Positions 1 to 8,752 are shown, counted from the first letter of the stretch. The stretch is DNA of 59,637 nt from Enterovirga rhinocerotis (GCF_004363955.1 NZ_SNZR01000019.1:1-59637); one strand, 5' to 3'. Program-made: numbers and translations. Notes: generated by a model not told the origin, from the sequence alone.

Positions 1-49
1 GCGCCCCGGCCGGCGCCGCGATGAGCAGCACCATCGCCGCGAGCCTCAC
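1..49 (-). CDS. Partial start of a possible secreted protein, running off the left edge
   Basis: On the minus strand a GTG at 49 opens a frame reading M-R-L-A-A-M-V-L-L-I-A-A-P-A-G-A up to the edge. This looks like the beginning of a signal peptide: one Arg, a hydrophobic core, then an Ala/Gly-rich end. It lies downstream of, and in the same direction as, the iron-uptake operon. No mature protein is visible, so the function cannot be named, and the call could be chance in GC-rich DNA. Bases 50-277 show no other convincing gene. Confidence 0.3.
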   Translation of the reverse strand, partial: MRLAAMVLLIAAPAGA

Positions 50-277
50 GGCCCGCAGAAGAGCGCCGCAGCCACCCCGCCCGGCCCGGCCGGCCTCATG
101 CGGGCGGACAGTCTCGATTACTCTGCGCATCCCTGTCTCTTCTCGTCGTCCCAGAAAGAGCGCCCGCTGGCTGGCTAACGGCCGTCTCCGGCCCTGGCTG
201 GCTCGCGGTGCCATTCCCCAACAAAGGGGAAGCCGCATCCGTGTCGCGCCCGTCTCAGAGCCGCGGCGCGCCGACCG

Positions 278-1276
278 TCACCGCGTCGGTCCCGCGCCTT
301 CTCCCGGCGCCCCGACCCAGGGGCGGAACAGCTCGCGGATCGATGCATCGCTCACGGGCAATCCGAACCGGGCCGCTTCAGACTGCCAGTACATCGCCCA
401 GATCATCGTCATGCCTTCGACCGGGTATCGCAGGTGGATCCCCTGGTTCTGCTCGATGTTCCGGGCCCATTCGGCGCGAATGCGACGCCAATAGGATTCC
501 GTCGCCTTCCAGTAGTGGTACCCGCCGCCGAAATCGTATCCCTTGATGCGCTGATAGGTGTTCATGCCCTTCTCGCGCACGAGAACCGACGCCGTCCGGC
601 CGCCCTCTCTCCTGATCTTGGCGTTGTGCTGTTCGTGCTCCCAGCCCTGATCCGTGATCCGGTGGATATTGACGACCCGGAGGGCATTGTAGTCGCTGCG
701 CTTCGTGTATTCGCGCCGCGGCAGCGGACGCCAGCCGAGATCGGACTTCCAGACCGCCGTACCGCCCGCATAGGTCCATCGCCCCGTGCCGCAATAGCGC
801 GGCGCGTCGCTGACCTCGTAGACGCATTGCGTCCAGCCGCCGCGGGTCGTGGCCGCGGGGATCGAACGCACACGCCACGTCTGGTCGGCGACGAATTCCA
901 GGCGCCGCGGCGCCTCGTAGTGCCAGTCCTGGCGCCAGTGCTTGAGCACGAAGCCCAGCGTCCGGTGCACCAGGAGATGCTGCAGCACGATGCGGCGGCC
1001 GGTATCCTCGGCGACAAGCACGACCTCATAGGCCTCGCTGCGCGACGGCGGCTTCGGCTGATAGCCGCGCGACGGAGCATGCTCGGCAAAGGCGAAAGTG
1101 ACCTTGTACTCGCCGACCATCGACAGGATGGCCTGCCGGTCGCGCTCGGGGCCGCGCGTCTGCGCCACGGCCTCGAGGCGCCCCTGATCGCCGATGGGCC
1201 TGACGTTCTCCGTCGACAGGCAGCCGCCCAGCGTCAGGGACGCGCCGATCACGAGGGATAACGAGAGAGGTTTCAT
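278..1276 (-). CDS. Outer-membrane-type lipoprotein beside a TonB receptor (DUF6607-like)
   Basis: 332 residues. The N-terminus is a lipoprotein signal peptide with lipobox L-G-G-C, so the mature protein should be anchored through Cys19. The body is rich in Trp and Tyr (for example W-R-Q-D-W, then P-R-R-E-Y-T-K-R-S-D-Y, then E-K-G-M-N-T-Y). From memory this resembles the DUF6607 family, which tends to sit beside heme-type TonB receptors; I could not check this. The start ATG overlaps the stop of the small membrane protein upstream (ATGA), so the two are probably translationally coupled. As the last visible gene of the operon it may assist substrate handling at the outer membrane, but that is inference from position. 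Confidence 0.75.
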   Translation of the reverse strand: MKPLSLSLVIGASLTLGGCLSTENVRPIGDQGRLEAVAQTRGPERDRQAILSMVGEYKVTFAFAEHAPSRGYQPKPPSRSEAYEVVLVAEDTGRRIVLQHLLVHRTLGFVLKHWRQDWHYEAPRRLEFVADQTWRVRSIPAATTRGGWTQCVYEVSDAPRYCGTGRWTYAGGTAVWKSDLGWRPLPRREYTKRSDYNALRVVNIHRITDQGWEHEQHNAKIRREGGRTASVLVREKGMNTYQRIKGYDFGGGYHYWKATESYWRRIRAEWARNIEQNQGIHLRYPVEGMTMIWAMYWQSEAARFGLPVSDASIRELFRPWVGAPGEGAGPTR

Positions 1277-1560
1277 GAGGTTTCCTGCCAGATTTCGAAT
1301 GGACGGTGCCGTGCCGTCGGTCGTTCGCCGGGCCGCATGACCCGACGCGGTCGATGTGTTCCGGCCGGAGGCCGCACGCCCCGCCCGGAGATTTGCGTGC
1401 CGTCTTCGAGCGATCCGACGCCGCGGATCGCGGCGATGGAATGCCTCGCCAGCAGCGAGGCCCCGAAGCCGAGGATCGCGGCCGCGGCGAGCGCGCCGAC
1501 GACGAGGGCACCGAGAAAGACAGCCGGCGCCGTGCGCCCCCACCACGTCCTGAGAGACAT
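1273..1560 (-). CDS. Small single-pass membrane protein of the iron/heme operon
   Basis: 95 residues starting at M-S-L-R-T-W-W-G-R. One strong membrane segment (roughly residues 11-38, Ala/Val/Leu/Gly-rich) is followed by a basic, Pro/Arg-rich tail. It lies between the TonB receptor and the lipoprotein and overlaps the lipoprotein start by 4 bases. An in-frame ATG upstream at 1602 would add 14 residues. I do not recognise a family. A role in the uptake system is suggested only by operon position. Confidence 0.55.
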   Translation of the reverse strand: MSLRTWWGRTAPAVFLGALVVGALAAAAILGFGASLLARHSIAAIRGVGSLEDGTQISGRGVRPPAGTHRPRRVMRPGERPTARHRPFEIWQETS

Positions 1561-1654
1561 CGCGACGGTCCCGGTCTTGGCGGCGCGCGGGGCGCCGGGC
1601 ATCCGGCTGCGGCCCAGGATGGCCGCAGCCGGATGAAGCTCCACGCCCCGACGC

Positions 1655-4600
1655 TCAGAAGCGGTAGTTCACGCCGAGCTTCACCAGCGGAACGTCGAGC
1701 GTGCTCGTCATCTTGCGCCCGTTGATCGTGGTGTACGTCACAGGGAAACTACCGCGCGCGGCAGGGCTCACGACGCCGAGGCGTGCGTCCGGGAACGAGA
1801 AGGTCTTCGACGTCTGGAAGGAGTTCAGAAGGTATTCGCCCTTCACCGACCAGCCGTCGCCGATCGCGTATTCCACGCCGCCGCCGATCGCGAAGCCGAC
1901 CCGCGAGACCCGATCCGTCTCGGTGAAGCTCGGAACCGTCACGAACTGGGCGACCGCCAGCGTGCTGGTGCCGTACGTCATCGTGGCGAACTGCGTGCGG
2001 CGCTCCACCTGCTCGGCGAAGGCGATGCCGCCGGTGCCGTAGATCATGAGATTGTCCGTCAGAGCGAAACCGAGGCGGCCGCGGATGGTCGACAGCCACT
2101 CGATGTCGCTCGCCCTGACCGCCTCGAGCTGACGGGTGAGATAGAGGTCCTGGATGCCGCCGCGGTTGGAGCCTTCGACCGCATAGGCGAATTGCGAATG
2201 CCCGGTCTGCGGCTTGACGATGTCGCCTTCGATACCGGCGACGATGCCGTTGCTCAGATGGTAATTGTAGCCGGCATTCGCGCCGAAGACGAAGCCGCGC
2301 CCGATCTTGTTCGGCCGCTCGAGAGCCGGATATCCCGCCATCGACCCGTCCGCAGCCGTCATCGTGCCGGTGTTTCGGCCTTCGCTGTAGCCGCTATGTC
2401 CGCCGACATAGAACCCCGTCCAATCGGTCTTGCCCTTGTTGCCCGGGAATAGGTCGGCGAAGGAGATGGGGGCGAACGGATCGCTGCCGCCGAACTTGCC
2501 GGTCAATCCGATGCGGACGATCCGTCCCGGCGCCGGGTTCGGAACCAGGCTGAGAGGATCCACGTAATAGGTGTCGGTCAGGTTCTCGACATTCGCCCAA
2601 GCGGTCAGGCTTTCGCTGAGCTTGTATTCCGCGAAGGCGTCGACCGTGTAGTACGGCTTCCACTTGACCAGCGCGATCAGGGTCGCGAGGCCCGAGATCG
2701 GATCGCCGTGCTTGACGTTGCGCGGTCCGGCATGCGTGACGCGGCCGCCGATCGTCAGCCTGTCGTTCAGCAGCTTCTGGGACGCGGTGAAACTGACCTG
2801 ATATTGCGGCGGAATCTGATTGGTCGCGAAATCGGCCGAGATCGTGCGCGTCATGCAGCCCGAAAGGCTCTCGCAGAACTCGATGTTCGTATAATAGTTC
2901 GCCGCCAGATCGGCCGTAAATCCCTTGTATTCATAGCGACCCGACACCTCAAGACCTTCGAATTTGGCCTTTGGTATATTTACTGCTTGAAGAGCCGCAT
3001 ATGAGTAGCCGCTAGGGTGCTGCAGCGTAAGATTTAGTCTCGACACATAGTCTTTGATATTCCAGCTGAAATACCCAAACTTGATCATCGCCTTGTCTTC
3101 GTCGGCGAAGACGTTGTCGCGCGAGACGTTCACCCCGATGTCCCAGTTGCGCGCGCGCTCCGGCTTGATGTCGTCGTTCACGATCCCGATGAAGCTGGAC
3201 ACCGTCTCGAACAGGCTCGGCATCCGCAGCGTGCTTGAATAGTTCGCGTAGAACTGAGTGCCCTTCCAGGGCTCCAGCAGGATGCCGGCGGAGGGGCTCG
3301 ACCCTTCTCCCTTCCGTTTCGGATTCGGGTTGTTCATGTCGGGGCGATTGAGGGCCGCGTTCACATTGAGATCGTGGCTCAGGTAGTTCGTGTACTTGAT
3401 CCCCGTATGCAGGGTCAGCCAATCGACGGGCTTGTACGACAGCTTGGTGAAGACCGAAGCTTCTTCTCTCTTCCCGTGACGCGACGGGATATTGTTCAGT
3501 GCATCCGTGAACCGGGTCGGGTGGGTCGATTCCCACAGATACGATGCGCCGTAATCGAGCTGGAACGAGCCGATCCGACCCCATTCCCAGCGCGACGTAT
3601 TCGACGCATCCGCTCCCCACATGCGCGAATCGAAGCCGATCCGGTGTTCGCGCGGCAGGTAGAAGGTTTCAGGCGAGATGCTCGGGTTTCCCGAGCGGAT
3701 CGGCCCGCGCAACCGCAGGTCCGTGACCCAGAGATTGGCCCTCAGGTCGATCAGGTCGTTGTCGGACGGCTTCCAGCGATAGCGCGCGGTCCAGCTGTCG
3801 ACCTCGGTCCGGGACGTTTGGCGTGCCGCGATCCCCTGGCTCGTGTCGCTCCCGTAGCGCGCGGCGAACATGTCGCCGGCTTCGCTCCGGAAACCGTTAT
3901 AGCCGAGTTGGAGAGCATGCCCGTCCCCAAGACGAACCGTGCCCTTGAGCAGATAGGATTCGGTATCGAGCTGCGTGTTGCGGACCTCTTCGCCCTTTCT
4001 GTAGGTCGTGAGCCCCCCGTTGATGAAGAAGTTGGTGTAATAGGGCCGGCAGCCGGTCCAGGCGTTGCAGGTCGGCCTCGGACCGGTGTCGATCGGCACC
4101 GCGCCGCGTCCGTTGTTTCCGGCGAAATAGTTGCCCTGCTTGCGGTGGGCATAGCCGGCCAGGATGTCGAAGGCATCCTCCTTCCAGGCCGCGACCACGC
4201 TCCCCGAGCCGCTCGTCGGATTCAGGAGCCCCGGCTGGCTCATGCCGTCCGGCATGGCATAGGGGCGCAGGTTCGGATTGCTCACCAGCCCATGCTGGTT
4301 CGACCACTTGTACCCCCCGAGCAGACCCTCGCGAGGGGTATCGGTATTGGTGCCGAAGCCGCTCTTGACGAGGATGCCGAACCTGTCGCCCGGCTTGACG
4401 ACATCGTTGGCGCTGATCGTCCGGACCGCCACCGTGCCGGCGATCGCACGGGACGAGGTGCTCGCCCCCTTGGTGATGTCGACCCCGCCGATCAGGTCGG
4501 GATCGATGAAGGTGCGGTTCGAGATGCCCTGGTAGCCCTGGTGGAGCGTCAGGCCGTTCTCGGCGCCGTCGATCGTGACTGCGACGCGGCCCATGCCCTG

Positions 4601-5248
4601 CATGCCGCGGATGTTCGGATCGATGCCGCCGGCGCCGTTGCGCGCCTCGCCCGACATGACGCCGGGCGTGCCGCGGAAGATGTCGGCCGGGCTCGAGCCG
4701 CGGAAGCGCTCGATGCTCTCCTGCGAGATGAAGGCCGTCGGCGCGGGCGTCGAATAGGGCGTCTCGGGCGTCCCTCCTCCGAACAGGCCCGATCCGCCGG
4801 TGCCGCTGACATTGATCGTGTCGAGCGCGATCGCGCCCGCCGGCGCCGCCCCGGCCGCACCGCCCTCCGCCGCCGGCCGCTGGATCGTCACGGTGTTGGC
4901 GCCGCTGGCCCTGTAGTCGATGCCGGTCCCTGCGAGCAGCCGCGCGAGCGCCTGCGCGTTGGGCGCCGATCCGCGGAAGCCGGGCGACTGGATTCCCCGA
5001 AGCTCCGCGGTGCGATAGGCGAGCTGCATGCCTGACTGATCGGCGAAGAGCCGAAGAGCCGAGGCGAGCGGCTGCGGCCCGATATCGAAGCTGCGGGCGG
5101 CCTGGGACGATTGCGCCGCCGCCGGCGCGGCCGGGACGACGAGGAAGAACAGCCCCGAACTCAGGGCCGTCGTCAGCAGAAGCGCCGTCCCGAGCCTTGC
5201 GTGAACCGTCCGCAGCGCACCGCGCTGCCTCCTGCCTTCAACCGACAT
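1655..5248 (-). CDS. TonB-dependent receptor with STN signalling domain and a C-terminal Omp25-like barrel
   Basis: 1197 residues from the ATG at 5248 (the frame is open further upstream, but this start gives a clean signal peptide ending A-P-A-A-A-Q near residue 46). Domains in order: a secretin/TonB short N-terminal domain (about 50-125) of the kind that signals to FecR; a TonB-box-like D-T-I-N-V-S-G; the plug; the 22-strand barrel ending near residue 930; then about 258 residues beginning K-T-D-W-T-G-F-Y-V-G-G that look like a complete Omp25/31 porin-type 8-strand barrel ending N-Y-R-F. Classical receptors of this type stop after the large barrel. The plug and the adjacent lipoprotein suggest heme or a ferric chelate as ligand, but the substrate is not proven. 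It follows fecI and fecR in the same direction, the usual surface-signalling arrangement. Confidence 0.9.
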   Translation of the reverse strand: MSVEGRRQRGALRTVHARLGTALLLTTALSSGLFFLVVPAAPAAAQSSQAARSFDIGPQPLASALRLFADQSGMQLAYRTAELRGIQSPGFRGSAPNAQALARLLAGTGIDYRASGANTVTIQRPAAEGGAAGAAPAGAIALDTINVSGTGGSGLFGGGTPETPYSTPAPTAFISQESIERFRGSSPADIFRGTPGVMSGEARNGAGGIDPNIRGMQGMGRVAVTIDGAENGLTLHQGYQGISNRTFIDPDLIGGVDITKGASTSSRAIAGTVAVRTISANDVVKPGDRFGILVKSGFGTNTDTPREGLLGGYKWSNQHGLVSNPNLRPYAMPDGMSQPGLLNPTSGSGSVVAAWKEDAFDILAGYAHRKQGNYFAGNNGRGAVPIDTGPRPTCNAWTGCRPYYTNFFINGGLTTYRKGEEVRNTQLDTESYLLKGTVRLGDGHALQLGYNGFRSEAGDMFAARYGSDTSQGIAARQTSRTEVDSWTARYRWKPSDNDLIDLRANLWVTDLRLRGPIRSGNPSISPETFYLPREHRIGFDSRMWGADASNTSRWEWGRIGSFQLDYGASYLWESTHPTRFTDALNNIPSRHGKREEASVFTKLSYKPVDWLTLHTGIKYTNYLSHDLNVNAALNRPDMNNPNPKRKGEGSSPSAGILLEPWKGTQFYANYSSTLRMPSLFETVSSFIGIVNDDIKPERARNWDIGVNVSRDNVFADEDKAMIKFGYFSWNIKDYVSRLNLTLQHPSGYSYAALQAVNIPKAKFEGLEVSGRYEYKGFTADLAANYYTNIEFCESLSGCMTRTISADFATNQIPPQYQVSFTASQKLLNDRLTIGGRVTHAGPRNVKHGDPISGLATLIALVKWKPYYTVDAFAEYKLSESLTAWANVENLTDTYYVDPLSLVPNPAPGRIVRIGLTGKFGGSDPFAPISFADLFPGNKGKTDWTGFYVGGHSGYSEGRNTGTMTAADGSMAGYPALERPNKIGRGFVFGANAGYNYHLSNGIVAGIEGDIVKPQTGHSQFAYAVEGSNRGGIQDLYLTRQLEAVRASDIEWLSTIRGRLGFALTDNLMIYGTGGIAFAEQVERRTQFATMTYGTSTLAVAQFVTVPSFTETDRVSRVGFAIGGGVEYAIGDGWSVKGEYLLNSFQTSKTFSFPDARLGVVSPAARGSFPVTYTTINGRKMTSTLDVPLVKLGVNYRF

Positions 5249-5370
5249 CGAATGCCCCCAACATCGCATGCGCTCAACCGCGAGCAGCCGGACGACCGGC
5301 TGCCGGGAAGGGCCTGCGACGTCGCGCTGATGGGGCCCTTCGCAACAGAGACGCGCCAGGGGCGGGTTCA

Positions 5371-5380
5371 CCTAAAGACG
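5371..5380 (-). promoter_or_regulatory. Candidate ECF-sigma promoter motif before the TonB receptor
   Basis: On the minus strand CGTCTTTAGG occurs about 120 bases before the receptor start. The same 10 bases occur in the gap before fecR (6448-6457). CGTC is a common -10 core for ECF sigma factors, so the motif could be recognised by the adjacent FecI-type sigma factor. This is inference from a repeated 10-mer only. Confidence 0.3.
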
Positions 5381-5408
5381 ATGGTGAAACTTTTTCGAAA
5401 CGATCGGG

Positions 5409-6416
5409 CTAGCCGACGACGATCATGATCCCGGGGATGCGCCGCGTCGCGAGACCCTGGGTCTCGGCGAGCGCGGCGATGGCGGCACCGGCCTCCCGGA
5501 TCGAGAACACCGCGCTGACCGGGTCGCGGGCCCGGTCCCGATCGGCGAGGACGATACGCTCGGGCACATAGCGGCCGAGTTCCGCCAGCGCCTCGGCGAA
5601 GGGCCGGCCGTCGAAGATGACCCGGCCGGTTCGCCAGGCGAGTTCCTGACCGAGGTCGACGGCGACGGCCGGCAATGGCAGGCCGCCCGGCCGGTAGCGC
5701 GTCTGCTGCGCCGGGTCGATCTCGATCGCCTTCGTCCGCGGCACCGCTGCGGGATCGGACGGGCCGGGAGACACGACCGAGGTCCGCCCCGCCGTCACGG
5801 TGACCGCGACCTCGTCATCCGTCGCGCGAACGGCGAAGCTGCCCCAATCCGTGCTCGTGATCCCGTCCTGGGCGGCGACCCGGAACGGCCCGGCACCATC
5901 CGCCTTGACGTCGAACAGGGCCTCCCCGCGCAGCAGCGCCACAAGGCGAAGGCCCGGCTCGTACCGGACCGCGAGGGCACTGTCGGTATTGAGCGCGACC
6001 CGTGTCCCGTCGGGCAGCGACACCTCCCGCTGCTCGCCCGCGGCGGTGCGGTGATCGGCGTCCCACAGAAGCCTCAGCCGGGGCGCCGCGACCACGACGG
6101 CGGAGGCCGCGATCGCGGCGCTGCCCCCCACCAGGAACGCACGGCGGCCGGAATGGGCCTGTCGGGGCGGGCGGCGTTCGAGCGGCGGGCGGGCATCGAG
6201 CGCGCCGAGCTCCTGCCAGAACGCCCGCTCCCGCAGGAAGGCGGCGTCGTTCTCGGGCGATGCGGCCCGCCAGGCCTTGAACCGGTCGAGCTCGGCGTCG
6301 GACATGGTGCCGGACGAGATACGAGCGACCCAGTCCCGCGCATCCATGCCGGCCTTGTCGCGGATCCCCTCCCCTCGTTCGACGCGGTCGTCCATGGTCT
6401 CGCAGATCGTATTCAT
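5409..6416 (-). CDS. fecR: FecR-family anti-sigma factor / transmembrane signal transducer
   Basis: 335 residues. The N-terminal part has the FecR fold signature (A-R-D-W-V-A-R-I-S-S, then F-K-A-W-R-A-A-S-P-E-N), where the first residues normally contact the sigma factor. One membrane segment follows (about 96-113, A-F-L-V-G-G-S-A-A-I-A-A-S-A-V-V-V), then the periplasmic FecR domain with the typical S-L-P-D-G-T-R-V-A-L-N-T-D-S segment. The periplasmic C-terminus would touch the STN domain of the receptor downstream. It lies between fecI and the receptor. Assignment to the family is firm; the inducing ligand is unknown. Confidence 0.9.
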   Translation of the reverse strand: MNTICETMDDRVERGEGIRDKAGMDARDWVARISSGTMSDAELDRFKAWRAASPENDAAFLRERAFWQELGALDARPPLERRPPRQAHSGRRAFLVGGSAAIAASAVVVAAPRLRLLWDADHRTAAGEQREVSLPDGTRVALNTDSALAVRYEPGLRLVALLRGEALFDVKADGAGPFRVAAQDGITSTDWGSFAVRATDDEVAVTVTAGRTSVVSPGPSDPAAVPRTKAIEIDPAQQTRYRPGGLPLPAVAVDLGQELAWRTGRVIFDGRPFAEALAELGRYVPERIVLADRDRARDPVSAVFSIREAGAAIAALAETQGLATRRIPGIMIVVG

Positions 6417-6447
6417 GGGCGAAGTCGGCCCTTTGGACCGCTTCTAC

Positions 6448-6457
6448 CCTAAAGACG
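6448..6457 (-). promoter_or_regulatory. Second copy of the CGTCTTTAGG motif, before fecR
   Basis: Identical 10-mer to the one before the TonB receptor, here in the 84-base gap between fecI and fecR. A related C-TTAGGTAA sequence lies about 20 bases further upstream. Possible ECF-type -10 element; unproven. Confidence 0.25.
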
Positions 6458-6500
6458 CGCGAGACGCGGCCTTACCTAAGCTGGGAGGGGAAGTTTTTTG

Positions 6501-7013
6501 TCAGTCCGGCAGGTGCTCGCGGAGCATCGCCAGACGCTCCAGGGCGCGTCGGATATGATAGTAGACGGCCGGCTCGGAGATGCCGAGCTCGGCGGCGATC
6601 TCGCGGAACGTCAATCCGTCGAACCGGTTCATCTCGAAGATGCGCTTCGTCTGCGGAGGCAGATCGTCGATCGCCTGGCGCATCAGCGCCACGGCCTGAC
6701 GCCCGATGAGGATGCGCTCCGGCGAGACCGCATCTTCCGTCTCCCACAGAAGCTCCTGCACCTCGGCATCGAGCGACGCGCGGCGGCGCTCCTTGCGCCG
6801 ATGGTCCGTCGCCGCGTTCCGCGCGACGCTCCGCACGAAAGCCGAGGGCTGCTCGATCCCGGCCTCCGACTGCTGGGCGAGCTTGATCCAGGCGTCCTGC
6901 ATGACGTCGGCCGCAGCAACCTCTCCGGCGCGAATCCGAACCGTCGCTTCGATCCGAGACCGCTCGGACGCAAAGACGGCGAAGAGCCGCGAGAAAGAAG
7001 TCCTCTTGACCAT
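6501..7013 (-). CDS. fecI: ECF RNA polymerase sigma factor, FecI type
   Basis: 170 residues from the ATG at 7013 (a TTG nine bases upstream is possible). Region 2 is visible (D-V-M-Q-D-A-W-I-K-L, then A-F-V-R-S-V-A-R-N-A-A-T-D-H-R-R) as is region 4 with its helix-turn-helix (L-P-P-Q-T-K-R-I-F, then F-R-E-I-A-A-E-L-G-I-S). Length and composition fit FecI-family ECF factors controlled by a FecR partner. First gene of the leftward operon; should direct transcription of the receptor genes when the receptor is occupied. Confidence 0.92.
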   Translation of the reverse strand: MVKRTSFSRLFAVFASERSRIEATVRIRAGEVAAADVMQDAWIKLAQQSEAGIEQPSAFVRSVARNAATDHRRKERRRASLDAEVQELLWETEDAVSPERILIGRQAVALMRQAIDDLPPQTKRIFEMNRFDGLTFREIAAELGISEPAVYYHIRRALERLAMLREHLPD

Positions 7014-7426
7014 GGAGCGCAATCGTCAGGGTGACGGATGAGACACGGGAAGCCGTATGCGAGCTTCCTGTTCACCCGATCCGCCTCTATCGACATCGAA
7101 AAAGATCGGCAACGCCAATACTTTATAGCCGTTCCAAGAGAAGCCTGTGCAACTTGGAGCGGCTCGAAATCGGTCAGGCTAACACCTTGAAACTTCGTCA
7201 CGTCGTGCTGGCGTCGTTTAACCTCGCTTGATCCGGCGCCGCCCCGTTTGCCGCCCGTCCGTTGCCCCGACGCAACATCTCGTCGGCTGCCGCCCTCCGC
7301 CCGATCGTCGCGATCACCGACAGGTTCTGCCCGGTCGGGCCTCAAACGCCTTTGTTCGGACCACAATCGCAGGCATAGCGGAACGACGCTCGCGGGCGGC
7401 CTTGCGCCGCGAGTCCGGAGGCAGGG
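7014..7426. other. Divergent intergenic region between fecI and the LolA-like gene
   Basis: About 410 bases without a convincing gene, noticeably more AT-rich around 7080-7200 than the surroundings. It must hold the fecI promoter (leftward) and probably the promoter of the LolA-like gene (rightward). A TATAAAG stretch on the minus strand near 7125 could be part of a -10 box. I could not identify a clear Fur or Irr operator by eye. Short ORFs here look like chance. Confidence 0.4.
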
Positions 7427-8062
7427 ATGATCTTGCGGGTTTCGGTGGTTCTGACGGCAGCCTTCCTCGTGCTCGGCGGAGGCGCCTTGGCGCAGGGCGC
7501 GCGCGAGCCCGCTTCGGCCAAGGCGCTCGACACCCAGACCGCAGTCGCTCGTGCCAATGCGGCGCTGAACAGCTTCCAGACGATGAGCGCATCCTTCTCG
7601 CAGGTCGGTGGCGAGGGGCGGCGGATCACGGGCACGGTCTGGGTCCAGCGCCCCGGAAAGCTCCGTTTCGAGTACAACAAGCCTTCGACGCTGGAGGTCG
7701 TCTCCGACGGCTCGACGGTGCTGGTCCGCGACCGCAAGCTCAACACCTCCGACCCCTATCCGATCTCGCAGACACCGCTGAAGTTCCTGCTGGCGCCGCA
7801 GATCGACCTCGCGCGGGATACGCGCCTGCGCTCGGTCTCCTCCGGAGCGGATGGGATCAGCGTCAACATCGAGGATTCCTCGACGCTCGGCGGCACCTCC
7901 CGCATCACGCTGACCTTCGATGCCGGCATCACCGAGCTGAAGCGCTGGCGCGTCACCGATGCCTCCGGCTACACGACGACGGTCACGCTTGCGGGGATCG
8001 AGAAGAACAAGCCGATCGATCCCCGCACCTTCATGCTGGGCTTCATGCGTCCGGTGGATTGA
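7427..8062 (+). CDS. LolA-like outer-membrane lipoprotein carrier family protein
   Basis: 211 residues with a Sec signal peptide cleaved after A-L-A-Q (about residue 23). The mature part has the LolA beta-sheet pattern: F-Q-T-M-S-A-S-F-S-Q, then I-T-G-T-V-W-V-Q-R-P-G-K-L-R-F-E-Y, then P-L-K-F-L-L-A. In the family this periplasmic half-barrel ferries lipoproteins from the LolCDE transporter to the outer membrane. Whether this is the housekeeping LolA or a paralogue cannot be told here; no lol genes are adjacent. It ends tail-to-tail with the next gene. Confidence 0.85.
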   Translation: MILRVSVVLTAAFLVLGGGALAQGAREPASAKALDTQTAVARANAALNSFQTMSASFSQVGGEGRRITGTVWVQRPGKLRFEYNKPSTLEVVSDGSTVLVRDRKLNTSDPYPISQTPLKFLLAPQIDLARDTRLRSVSSGADGISVNIEDSSTLGGTSRITLTFDAGITELKRWRVTDASGYTTTVTLAGIEKNKPIDPRTFMLGFMRPVD

Positions 8063-8074
8063 CGCGGCGCGTCA
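8060..8074. terminator. Small inverted repeat spanning both convergent stop codons
   Basis: TGACGC-GGC-GCGTCA: a 6-bp stem with a 3-base loop whose two ends are the stop codons of the LolA-like gene and of the convergent NAD(P)-binding gene. It may act as a weak bidirectional terminator, but there is no U-run, so this is tentative. Confidence 0.3.
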
Positions 8075-8680
8075 GTAACCGACGGTGAAGCGGCGGCGCG
8101 AATGCGCCGGCTTCTCCAGCTCGTCGACGAGCGCGATCGCGAAATCCTCGAACGAAATGCTGCTGCCCGCCTCGGTCGCGAGAAGCTGATCCGTGCCGAG
8201 CCGGAACCGGCCTGTCCGCTCTCCGGGCACGAAGAGCGCCGAGGGCGAAAGGAACGTCCAGTCAACCTCCTGCTCCTGGCGCAGGAGGTCGAGGAAGGCG
8301 GCACCGGCCGTCGCCTCGGCCTTGTAGACGGCGGGAAAATCGGGGGTATCGACGAGCCTGACGCCGGGCGCGACCTCGAGGCTGCCGGCCCCTCCGACGA
8401 CGAGATACCGCGCCACGCGCGAAGCGCGCACCGCCTCGACGAGCTTGCGCGGGTCGCTCGCCGTGAAGTGCACGGCGCTGATCACGGCATCGTGTCCGGC
8501 CAGTAGCGCCGTGAGCCCCTCCTGATCGTAGACGTCGCCGCGCTCGGCCGTCACGCCGGGCTGCGAGGGGACGCGGTCGGGTTGACGCACGATCGCGGTG
8601 ACCCGGTGGCCGCGCCTGACGAGTTCGGCGAGGATGCGGGACCCGGCCTGCCCCGTGGCGCCGATGAGAGCGACGTTCAT
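8072..8680 (-). CDS. NAD(P)H-binding (NmrA/SDR-like) oxidoreductase
   Basis: 202 residues from the ATG at 8680. The N-terminus is a Rossmann fold with G-A-T-G-Q-A-G, followed by acidic/charged strands and A-V-I-S-A-V-H. It matches the atypical short-chain dehydrogenase / flavin-reductase-like family (NAD(P)H-binding, about 200-210 residues), which lacks the usual catalytic Tyr-Lys pair. It is divergent from an HxlR regulator, a common pairing in which the regulator controls the oxidoreductase in response to electrophile or redox stress. Substrate unknown. Confidence 0.82.
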   Translation of the reverse strand: MNVALIGATGQAGSRILAELVRRGHRVTAIVRQPDRVPSQPGVTAERGDVYDQEGLTALLAGHDAVISAVHFTASDPRKLVEAVRASRVARYLVVGGAGSLEVAPGVRLVDTPDFPAVYKAEATAGAAFLDLLRQEQEVDWTFLSPSALFVPGERTGRFRLGTDQLLATEAGSSISFEDFAIALVDELEKPAHSRRRFTVGY

Positions 8681-8710
8681 GATGGTCGTCCTAACAGGTT
8701 TCTGATAGGA

Positions 8711-8721
8711 ACTTAGTTCTT
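8711..8721. promoter_or_regulatory. Palindrome, candidate HxlR operator
   Basis: GAACT-T-AGTTC, a perfect 5+1+5 palindrome, lies in the 72-base gap between the divergent oxidoreductase and hxlR genes. A weaker ACA-TAAG-TGT element follows about 20 bases on, two helical turns away. HxlR proteins bind such spaced palindromes as dimers. Position and symmetry support an operator; binding is not shown. Confidence 0.4.
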
Positions 8722-8752
8722 GATCGAAACATAAGTGTAAAGAAGGCACTTG

